DNA of 54,461 bases from an uncultured Collinsella sp. (lineage in GTDB: Bacteria; Actinomycetota; Coriobacteriia; Coriobacteriales; Coriobacteriaceae), in contig CABUTO010000010.1 in the NCBI GenBank assembly GCA_902494535.1, positions 1 to 54,461 of the forward strand, given 5' to 3'. The notes beneath the pieces were generated by a model. That model saw only the letters and a program-made list of their open reading frames with translations. It was not told the origin of the DNA and made no database searches. Positions 1 through 5,744 of the stretch are shown one piece after another (position 1 is the first letter of the stretch; each line of letters starts with the position of its first letter). Position numbers and translations under genes: made by a program.

Positions 1-300
1 ATGCGACACTGAAGTAAGTGTCCATCCTCGCAGTATCCGGTTCTCAAGGTGCACGCTCTGCGGCTGATCCGGTTCGACCGGGCCGCGCGGCAAGGAGATA
101 TATTGCCAGACCGGAGGGGTCCCGTGGGCGGGAATTCCACTCTTCACAAGTCCTACACAATACATCGCTTCCTATATAAGTAATAGAAAGGCTGGTGCAG
201 AAATACTGCACGTATCAGATGATGACCCTTCGGTTAAGAGATATATAAAGATCGGTCACCTGTAAGTGTCTATCTACCCGCGCTTTTGCTATATAAACCA
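1..300. other. gene-free left edge, possible rRNA operon leader
   Basis: I see no credible coding frame here. Read on the minus strand, positions 25-58 contain a stretch of the form CACCTTGAGAACCGGATAC. It resembles the conserved 'ttgaaaactgaat' type segment found upstream of 16S or 23S genes in Gram-positive rRNA operons. A short perfect hairpin (GACACT/AGTGTC) lies at 5-22, and the element GACACTTAC recurs near 245-255. An rRNA gene may therefore begin just outside the left edge on the minus strand. This rests on motif resemblance only. Confidence 0.25.
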
Positions 301-310
301 GCGCTTCAGA

Positions 311-347
311 TAAAAAGAGGGAGCGCCGCGCACAACGCGACACTCCC
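311..347 (-). terminator. terminator of infC-rpmI-rplT operon
   Basis: On the minus strand a 12-bp stem (GGGAGTGTCGCG with CGCGGCGCTCCC, including G-U pairs) closes a 5-nt loop and is followed by a TCTTTTTA tract. It starts about 20 nt after the rplT stop codon and fits a Rho-independent terminator for the operon. Confidence 0.85.
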
Positions 348-368
348 CTAGCGATTCAAGAGAATCTA

Positions 369-728
369 TTAGGCCTCGAGAGCCTTCTTGGCGATGGTAG
401 CCAGCTCGTTGAAGGACTCGATGTCCTCGTAAGCCATCTGAGCCAGGACCTTGCGGTCGAGCTCGATGCCGGCAACCTTCAGACCGTGCATGAACTGAGA
501 GTAAGAGATGTCGTTCAGGCGAGCAGCAGCGTTGATACGGGTGATCCAGAGAGAACGAATCTCGCGCTTCTTGTTGCGGCGATCACGATACTGATACTGC
601 AGGGAGTGCTGGACCTGCTCTTTAGCATGCTTGTAAGTACGCGAAGCGGCACCGTAGTAACCCTTCGCACGGTGCATAACGGTACGGCGCTTCTTCTTGG
701 CGGCAACAGCGCGCTTAATACGTGCCAT
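369..728 (-). CDS. rplT: 50S ribosomal protein L20
   Basis: This 119-residue basic protein is L20, which binds 23S rRNA early in assembly of the large ribosomal subunit. The N-terminus carries the Lys/Arg-rich extension (MARIKRAVAAKKKRR) followed by the conserved block around HRAKGYYGAASRTYKHAKEQ. The C-terminal globular part (NDISYSQFMHGLKVAGIELD) is also complete, and the length is normal for the family. It is the last gene of infC-rpmI-rplT, 46 bp after rpmI, and a strong terminator follows. In Firmicutes L20 represses its own operon by binding the leader; whether that happens here is not shown. Confidence 0.98.
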   Translation of the reverse strand: MARIKRAVAAKKKRRTVMHRAKGYYGAASRTYKHAKEQVQHSLQYQYRDRRNKKREIRSLWITRINAAARLNDISYSQFMHGLKVAGIELDRKVLAQMAYEDIESFNELATIAKKALEA

Positions 729-774
729 GTTCTATCAACTCCTAGACGGTAAAACGAAAAACGGGAACGCGAAC

Positions 775-966
775 TTAGGCGAGACGCGACTTGATGACCT
801 TGCGGTCGGCAGCGGCGATCTCGGTCTCCTGACGGAAGCCACGCTTACGCTTGGTGGACTTCTTGCTCAGGATGTGGCTCTTGAAAGCCTTGGCGCGCAT
901 AAGCTTGCCGGTACCAGTCTTGCGGAAACGCTTCTTGGTGCCGCTGTGGGACTTCATCTTAGGCAT
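775..966 (-). CDS. rpmI: 50S ribosomal protein L35
   Basis: This 63-residue basic protein is L35 of the large ribosomal subunit. It starts with the family signature MPKMKSHSGTKKRFRKTG and continues with the conserved HILSKKSTKRKR segment. Its length matches L35 of other bacteria. It lies 32 bp downstream of infC and 46 bp upstream of rplT on the same strand, the usual infC-rpmI-rplT arrangement, and is preceded by a clear AGGAGT ribosome binding site. Confidence 0.98.
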   Translation of the reverse strand: MPKMKSHSGTKKRFRKTGTGKLMRAKAFKSHILSKKSTKRKRGFRQETEIAAADRKVIKSRLA

Positions 967-998
967 GAAATACTCCTTAATCGGTTACAGAACACTAG

Positions 999-1553
999 TT
1001 ACTTGGTATCGCTTGCCGCTTTATCCTCATCGAAGGCGCCCTTAATCGGGGCGAGCAGCATAAGCATGTTACGGCCTTCCATCTTAGGCTTGGACTCGAC
1101 CGTAGCGTAAGGCTTGACATCCTCGGCGAGACGCTCGAGAACGTTAAGGCCCTGCTCCGGGTGAGCCATCTCACGGCCGCGGAACATGATGGTGATCTTA
1201 ACGCGTGCGCCCTTCTTGAGGAAACGCAGAACGTGGCCCTTCTTGGTCTCGTAGTCGCCAACGTCGATCTTGGGTCGGAACTTCATTTCCTTGACCTCGA
1301 CCTTGGACTGGTTCTTACGAGCAGCCTTGGCCTTCATGGCCTGCTGGTACTTGAACTTACCGTAGTCCATGACCTTGCAGACCGGCGGCTCCGCGTTGGG
1401 AGCGATCTCGACCAGGTCGAGACCCTGATCGTCGGCGACGCGCTGGGCATCGCGGATGGCGAACAGGCCGAGCTGAGAGCCATCGACGCCAATCAAACGG
1501 CACGAAGATGCAGTGATCTCGTCGTTGATGCGGGTGTCATCAGACTTAGCTAT
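999..1553 (-). CDS. infC: translation initiation factor IF-3 (AUA start)
   Basis: IF-3 binds the 30S subunit, prevents premature joining with 50S and checks the start codon-initiator tRNA match. Both domains are present: the N-terminal RINDEI segment with GSQLG and AP..EPPVCKVMDYGK, and the C-terminal domain with KEMKFRPKI and ITIMFRGREM. I place the start at ATA (1551-1553), giving 184 residues. A GGAGGT Shine-Dalgarno sits 7 nt before it at 1561-1566, whereas the ATG at 1566-1568 lies inside that Shine-Dalgarno and has no site of its own. Rare AUU/AUA/AUC starts on infC are a known autoregulatory device, because IF-3 discriminates against them. First gene of infC-rpmI-rplT. Confidence 0.95.
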   Translation of the reverse strand: MAKSDDTRINDEITASSCRLIGVDGSQLGLFAIRDAQRVADDQGLDLVEIAPNAEPPVCKVMDYGKFKYQQAMKAKAARKNQSKVEVKEMKFRPKIDVGDYETKKGHVLRFLKKGARVKITIMFRGREMAHPEQGLNVLERLAEDVKPYATVESKPKMEGRNMLMLLAPIKGAFDEDKAASDTK

Positions 1554-1560
1554 TTTCCCT

Positions 1561-1566
1561 ACCTCC
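1561..1566 (-). promoter_or_regulatory. ribosome binding site deciding the infC start
   Basis: A perfect GGAGGT on the minus strand lies 7 nt upstream of the ATA codon at 1551-1553. Since the only nearby ATG overlaps this site, it argues for the non-canonical AUA start of infC. Confidence 0.75.
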
Positions 1567-1568
1567 AT

Positions 1569-1773
1569 TCATAAAAAAATAACCCGGCGCTTCTCAGCAA
1601 CTAGGTCGTACACATAGGCTTCCTCGATTTGAGGAAGGGAATCTAAGTTGTATGACCAGTCAGCTGCTCATTGGCGCCAAAAGGTGGGAACCCTCGGGTT
1701 CCTCTTTAGGGCATTGCGGGAACAACGCCTTGCGAATAATAACACGTACAGCGCGTTATCACATTACGTACAC
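1569..1773 (-). promoter_or_regulatory. infC operon leader with possible attenuator
   Basis: About 200 non-coding nt precede infC on the minus strand. They hold a hairpin CTTCCTC/GAGGAAG (about 1622-1640), a GGAACCC/GGGTTCC hairpin (about 1689-1704) and a palindrome TTGGCGCCAA (about 1672-1681). A CGGGTTATTTTTTT segment at about 1573-1586 can pair with the upstream AACCCG to form a terminator. This resembles ribosomal-protein leader attenuators of infC operons, but the pairing is my reading by eye. A TATTAT box near 1737-1742 could be the -10 element. Confidence 0.35.
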
Positions 1774-1796
1774 GAAAAAGGGGCCTTGACCCCCTT
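1774..1796 (-). terminator. second copy of tRNA-Leu terminator
   Basis: An AAGGGG/CCCCTT hairpin followed by TTTTTCG on the minus strand. It is part of the duplicated block that also carries the tRNA 3' end at 1816-1838, and is probably a remnant. Confidence 0.5.
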
Positions 1797-1815
1797 GAAC
1801 GCTCGCTTGCATGTA

Positions 1816-1838
1816 TGGTGCCCGAGGCGAGACTCGAA
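1816..1838 (-). pseudogene. tRNA-Leu 3'-end remnant
   Basis: The 23 bases are identical to the 3' end (T-loop, acceptor strand and CCA) of the intact tRNA-Leu at 2001-2087, and the flanking sequence through the terminator is also repeated. The rest of the tRNA is missing; the sequence diverges into a GC-rich stretch. It cannot make a functional tRNA. A duplicated tRNA 3' end is what an old integration or unequal recombination leaves behind. Confidence 0.6.
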
Positions 1839-1957
1839 GGGCCTTCGCTTCGCGAAGCCCCGGGCTTCGGGCGCGCGGCGCCCTCGCCACGCTCCGCTAC
1901 AAACAGGCCACAGGCCTGTTTGCTTAACGCTTCGCGCGCTCACGCGAGTTCGGCACG

Positions 1958-1981
1958 AAAAAGGGGGCCGCAACCCCCCTT
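1958..1981 (-). terminator. terminator of tRNA-Leu
   Basis: AAGGGGG/CCCCCTT stem with a short loop and a TTTTT tract on the minus strand, starting 20 nt after the CCA end of the tRNA. Confidence 0.8.
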
Positions 1982-2000
1982 GAACGCTCACTTGCATGTA

Positions 2001-2087
2001 TGGTGCCCGAGGCGAGACTCGAACTCGCACGTTGTTGCCAACGGTGGATTTTGAGTCCACTGCGTCTGCCAATTCCGCCACTCGGGC
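2001..2087 (-). tRNA. tRNA-Leu (anticodon CAA)
   Basis: The minus-strand 87-mer folds as a class II tRNA. The acceptor stem is GCCCGAG/CTCGGGC with discriminator A and an encoded CCA. The anticodon stem GTGGA/TCCAC encloses the loop CTCAAAA, giving anticodon CAA, which reads UUG. A long variable arm (CGTTGGCAACAACG) and the TTCGAGT T-loop are present. The size and long variable arm fit leucine. Confidence 0.95.
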
Positions 2088-2126
2088 ACGTAATGCGTGA
2101 GTTAGTTTATCACAGCTTTCTACCGA

Positions 2127-3560
2127 TTAGTCCGAAAATGGAACTTCGAGCATTTCGATGAGTTCGACCGTGCGTAGCATCTCGCGCTGACGGCATCCGC
2201 GACCGTCGACCGAAGCCTCACCCATCTGGTTATCGTAAGGGTCCTCGCGCATGCCGTCGAAAGAGGGCTCAAACTCTGCCTGGAATCGATTGTTGGCCAC
2301 CATACGCCATGGGTCGAGATTGCCAAAGTAGTGACGGCGGCGCCACTCCTCCCCCATCCTGCGAGCAGAAGATCCAAATGACACGTCGGCGTTGAGCCAA
2401 CCGGTCTGCGGCGTATAGAACTCTGCCCAGTCGTGCGACCCCACCGAATCGGGCGCAACGTAGAGGCCGCTCTGCCAACGGGCAGGCACGCCCGCGATAC
2501 GGCACATGGTGATAAACGTGAGCGCCATAACGCCGCAATCGCCGCGGAGCGAATGCGCGCAGTCATCGGCAATAGATCCCAAAAGCAAGTACGGCGGCTG
2601 ATAGCGATAGTCGATATACTGCGTCAGGTAATCATAGATAGCACGGGCGCGATCGAGCGGATCCTCGAGTCCGCCAACAACGCTGGCCGTCAGCTGCTGC
2701 AGATACGGCGTAAATGCAATGTGCGGACGGTCCTCGGAAATATCCTCGGGCAGAGGCGCGTCCATACGCGGATGAACCGGAAGTGTGCCACCGTAGACAT
2801 CACAATAAGCAGCATCGATGTGATAACGATAAGTCACCGAGAATGAGCGCTCACTCGAAGAAGACCACGAGGCGGTACGCGCCGAAGCGTTCGCGGGAGC
2901 AACAGCACCCTCCGGCGTCATGTCGAGAATCTCGACCTGAGACTGTTGGTGGCAGGTGGCGGCTACGGGAAGCCAAGCGCGAACGGTCTCCCCCTCTAGA
3001 GCGCCGGGGACAGACAAGGACGCCTTAAGCGTAATAACGCGAGTCAATCCGTTTTGTGACTCCATCTCCTTGAGCATCTCGTTGCGCAGTGCAATTCCGT
3101 CCGTAGGATCGGGACGCATGCCGGGGACCTCTTTGGGATATACGCGAAGCGAATCGAGGAAGTTGTCGAGAACGAACAGCTCGCCATCGATAAAGCGCCA
3201 GTCAATACGCTTACGGTCAATCAGATCGTCAAACTGCTCCTCGGTAAACTCAGGCCACTCCTCGCGAATCATCGCAATAGCTCGATCGCGCGACACCGAA
3301 AAATGAAGCGGCGTCTCAAGCATGCGATACCGCTCGGCACGAACGCAGGCAGCAAGCGAGGGATCGGGATTCTGCCCCAAAAGACGATCACAAGCCGCAA
3401 CAGCCTGCGTCAAATATCCGGCATCCTTGAGACGAAGAATCTCGGGCGGCAGTCCAATATCGAGATGACGGAAATCATCACAGCAAACATCAACAGAGCA
3501 ACCAACAGGACCCTCGTCAATGACCTTCCCATCCGAAGGCAGCACATTAATAACAGCCAT
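2127..3560 (-). CDS. transglutaminase-like domain protein
   Basis: This protein of about 477 residues carries a C-terminal transglutaminase-like (papain-fold) domain. Its triad is visible as Cys342 in RGDCGVMA, His376 in GSHDWAEF and Asp392 in LNADVSFG. Such proteins usually act as peptidases or amidases on peptides or cell-wall material. The first ~330 residues have no domain I recognise. No signal peptide is evident, so it may be cytoplasmic. I chose the ATG at 3558-3560 because GGAG lies 6 nt upstream; the ATG 36 nt further out has no such site and overlaps a possible TACAAT -10 box. It is a single gene flanked by tRNA-Leu and a repeat region. The substrate is unknown. Confidence 0.85.
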   Translation of the reverse strand: MAVINVLPSDGKVIDEGPVGCSVDVCCDDFRHLDIGLPPEILRLKDAGYLTQAVAACDRLLGQNPDPSLAACVRAERYRMLETPLHFSVSRDRAIAMIREEWPEFTEEQFDDLIDRKRIDWRFIDGELFVLDNFLDSLRVYPKEVPGMRPDPTDGIALRNEMLKEMESQNGLTRVITLKASLSVPGALEGETVRAWLPVAATCHQQSQVEILDMTPEGAVAPANASARTASWSSSSERSFSVTYRYHIDAAYCDVYGGTLPVHPRMDAPLPEDISEDRPHIAFTPYLQQLTASVVGGLEDPLDRARAIYDYLTQYIDYRYQPPYLLLGSIADDCAHSLRGDCGVMALTFITMCRIAGVPARWQSGLYVAPDSVGSHDWAEFYTPQTGWLNADVSFGSSARRMGEEWRRRHYFGNLDPWRMVANNRFQAEFEPSFDGMREDPYDNQMGEASVDGRGCRQREMLRTVELIEMLEVPFSD

Positions 3561-3666
3561 ACCAAACTCCAAGTCATTAGAACTCTTGAAGCCCATTGTA
3601 GCGAGATAAAAAAGAAAGCCCCAATAAAGGAACCCTCAACACCGATAAACGGTACCTCTAAAAATG

Positions 3667-3864
3667 AATTCAGCCCAGTAACCCTGTAGCGAGTTAACAA
3701 AGGAGGCCCCGTTTCCCCGGAGCTGATTCCGTCGCGCGACTTCTGGCGAAGCCAGTAGCCACCTTAATTCAGACTCGTAACCCTGCGGCGTTAAACGAAG
3801 GAAGCCCCGTCTCCCGGAACTGTTTCCTTGGCGCGACTTCTGGCGAAGCCAGGTGAGCGCAAAG
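3667..3864. repeat. 99-bp tandem direct repeat (two units)
   Basis: Units 3667-3765 and 3766-3864 align along their length. Both start AATTCAG, contain GTAACCCTG, then GGAGGCCCCG or GGAAGCCCCG, and end with GCGCGACTTCTGGCGAAGCC. Identity is roughly 75-80 percent by eye. The shared CTGGC-GAA-GCCAG makes a small hairpin in each unit. Confidence 0.75.
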
Positions 3865-3891
3865 GAAACAGTGTAGGGAGACGGGGCTTCC
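3800..3891. repeat. long inverted repeat downstream of fba
   Basis: Thirty-nucleotide arms at 3800-3829 and 3862-3891 are complementary at about 27 positions (GGAAGCCCCGTCTCCC...CTGTTTCCTT) and enclose a smaller CTGGC/GCCAG hairpin. It lies 20 nt past the fba stop codon. It has no T-run, so it may protect or process the mRNA 3' end rather than terminate transcription. Confidence 0.75.
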
Positions 3892-3911
3892 GGTGGGAAG
3901 TTTAGCAACGC

Positions 3912-4778
3912 TTACGCCTTGTTGACGGAGCCAAACTCCTCCATGAGCTCCTTGGTGCGGGCAACGATGTTCTCGCGACCAGGCTTGAGGAGCTTGCGGG
4001 GGTCAAAGCCCTTGCCCTGCTGATCCTTGCCAGCCTCGATATACTCGCGAACGCCCTTGGCGAAGACGAGCTGCAGATCGGTGTTGACGTTGATCTTGGA
4101 GATACCCAGGGAGATGGCCTTCTTGATCTGATCCTCGGGGATGCCGGTGCCACCGTGCAGGACGAGGGGCAGGTCGCCGGTCTGAGCCTTAATCTCGCCC
4201 AGGCGCTCGAAGGAAAGGCCAGCCCAGTCGGCAGGGTACACGCCGTGGATGTTGCCGATACCGCAGGCGAGGAAGTCGACGCCCAGGTCAGCAATCTGCT
4301 TGCACTCAGCAGGATCAGCGAGCTCGCCGCTGGAGGTCACGCCGTCCTCGGTGCCGCCGATGCCGCCGACCTCGGCCTCGATGGACATGCCCTTGGAGTG
4401 GGCAAGCTCAACGAGCTCCTTGGTGCGGTCGAGGTTAAGCTGGAAGGTCTCCTCGTGAGAGCCGTCATACATGATGGACGTGAAGCCGGCCTCGATGCAC
4501 TTGAAGCAGTCCTCGTAAGAACCGTGATCGAGGTGAAGGGCGACGGGAACGGTAACGCCCGTGGCCTCGACGGCAGCCTTGACCATGTCGGCGCAGACCT
4601 TGAAACCGCCCATCCACTTAGCGGCACCAGCGGTGCACTGAAGGATCAGCGGAGACTTGGCCTCCTCGGCGGCCTGGAGAATAGCCAGGGTCCACTCGAG
4701 GTTGTTGGTGTTGAAGGCACCGAGACCGTACTTGCCGGCCTCGGCCTTCTTGAGCATGTCTGCTGCGTTGACGAGCAT
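3912..4778 (-). CDS. fba: class II fructose-bisphosphate aldolase
   Basis: The 288-residue enzyme splits fructose 1,6-bisphosphate into glyceraldehyde 3-phosphate and dihydroxyacetone phosphate in glycolysis, and runs the reverse in gluconeogenesis. Zinc-dependent class II features are clear: Asp84-His85 in LHLDHGSYEDC, His178 in NIHGVYPADW and His208 in LHGGTGIP, followed by the phosphate-binding ISKINVNTDLQ. The start is set by a strong AGGAGG ending 9 nt before the ATG at 4776-4778; the longer frame upstream has no site. It stands alone, with its own promoter-like TAAAAT box at 4819-4824. Confidence 0.97.
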   Translation of the reverse strand: MLVNAADMLKKAEAGKYGLGAFNTNNLEWTLAILQAAEEAKSPLILQCTAGAAKWMGGFKVCADMVKAAVEATGVTVPVALHLDHGSYEDCFKCIEAGFTSIMYDGSHEETFQLNLDRTKELVELAHSKGMSIEAEVGGIGGTEDGVTSSGELADPAECKQIADLGVDFLACGIGNIHGVYPADWAGLSFERLGEIKAQTGDLPLVLHGGTGIPEDQIKKAISLGISKINVNTDLQLVFAKGVREYIEAGKDQQGKGFDPRKLLKPGRENIVARTKELMEEFGSVNKA

Positions 4779-4818
4779 AAAAGAAACCTCCTGTAAGGTT
4801 GCTCCGATAACGCCTGAG

Positions 4819-4847
4819 ATTTTACCACGACATACCCGAGCATAAAC
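4819..4847 (-). promoter_or_regulatory. putative fba promoter
   Basis: On the minus strand TAAAAT (4819-4824) is preceded after 16-17 nt by a weak -35 (TTTATG or GTTTAT). The position, about 40 nt before the start codon, suits fba. Confidence 0.4.
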
Positions 4848-4972
4848 GTTCGTTTGTTCACGAATACCATCCGATTGGACAAATTTTGACCGTTTGCCCC
4901 ACAGAATCGACCCACTGGGGAAAATAGCTTGACGATTGAGCGGTCTTCGTGGTTCGGACGACGGCTTCGAGC

Positions 4973-5656
4973 CTACATCTGCATAAACGGGTTCTGCATA
5001 AGTTCGCGCGCCATCGTGGTCGAATCGCCATGGCCCGTCAAGCAAACGGTATCGGGCGGAAGCATCTTGGCAAGTTTGGAGAGCGAGCGCATAATCGCCG
5101 CCTCGTCACCGCCGGAAAGATCGGTACGACCGTGGCTGCCCGGGAAAAGCGTGTCGCCCACAAAGGCGATGTTCCCCCGCTCGGTCGCGGCGAACAGGAC
5201 GATGCCGCCCGGCGTATGCCCCGGCGTCTCGATCACCTGCAGGCAGACGTCGCCCACCTCGATTGTATCGCCCTCGGCAAGCAAACGCGTCGGCTCACCC
5301 GGATCGGGCGTCTCGATACCCCACATGGCGCGCTGCTCCTCGATATTTGCGCGAGGTACCGTCACGTCCTTAGCGCACAACTCATATAGCGCGCTGTCGC
5401 CAACGACAGCTCGAACCCCGGCAACCCCGCCAACATGGTCGGCATGACCGTGCGTGCAGACAGAGCCGAGTACGCGCACCTCAGGATGCGCGGTGCGGAT
5501 ATGCTCCACAAGACACTCGCCCTCCCACGCCGGATCGACGATTAAGCACTCGTCATTCGAAATCACGGCGTAACTGTTGGTCTGAATGGGGCCGTTGACG
5601 AGCGCCTCAATCGAAGCCGCGCCTCGGGGTGTCAGGTCCAAAGTCATATCGCCCAT
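4973..5656 (-). CDS. MBL-fold metallo-hydrolase (glyoxalase II-like)
   Basis: This 227-residue protein has the metallo-beta-lactamase fold. The metal ligands are HGHADH at residues 69-74, His147 in TPGHTPGG, Asp168 in FVGDTLFPG and His209 in LTGHGDST. The overall pattern matches the short hydroxyacylglutathione-hydrolase-like (YcbL/GloB2-type) hydrolases, which cleave thioesters; the true substrate is unknown. Two ATGs lie 6 nt apart. The inner one (5654-5656) is 8 nt from GGAGG, the outer (5660-5662) only 2 nt, so I prefer the inner. It follows the rel gene by about 90 bp with a hairpin between. Confidence 0.9.
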   Translation of the reverse strand: MGDMTLDLTPRGAASIEALVNGPIQTNSYAVISNDECLIVDPAWEGECLVEHIRTAHPEVRVLGSVCTHGHADHVGGVAGVRAVVGDSALYELCAKDVTVPRANIEEQRAMWGIETPDPGEPTRLLAEGDTIEVGDVCLQVIETPGHTPGGIVLFAATERGNIAFVGDTLFPGSHGRTDLSGGDEAAIMRSLSKLAKMLPPDTVCLTGHGDSTTMARELMQNPFMQM

Positions 5657-5670
5657 GCGCATACCCTCCT

Positions 5671-5710
5671 TCTAAAATACGTTCGAGGCACCAAACGATG
5701 CCTCGAACGT
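5671..5710 (-). terminator. hairpin between rel and MBL hydrolase gene
   Basis: A perfect 12-bp stem (ACGTTCGAGGCA/TGCCTCGAACGT, 8-nt loop) at 5679-5710 is followed on the minus strand by ATTTTAG. It probably terminates most transcripts coming from rel, although the T-run is short. Confidence 0.6.
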
Positions 5711-5744
5711 AACCAATATCTATGATGCTGAGAGGCTCTCGCAC

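Larger units (their letters stand above)
1771..2023. repeat. direct repeat of tRNA-Leu 3' end and terminator
   Basis: Two copies of a block of about 68 bp lie at 1771-1838 and 1954-2023. Each contains the last ~23 bases of tRNA-Leu, a spacer (TACATGCAAG then T or C) and a GC-hairpin terminator. The ~115 bp between them are GC-rich with short palindromes and no gene. The pattern looks like att-type repeats flanking almost nothing. Confidence 0.6.
3561..3911. other. gene-free region with repeats
   Basis: No coding frame is supported. The stretch holds a possible promoter for the upstream minus-strand gene (TACAAT near 3594-3599 with weak TTGGGG) and a 99-bp tandem repeat ending in a very long hairpin, both listed separately. 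Confidence 0.7.

Noticed and set aside
1764..2081. 105-residue minus-strand frame containing tRNA-Leu
   Set aside because: It is a translation of the tRNA gene and its duplicate; the VRVSPRAP type string is a common artefact of tRNA 3' ends.
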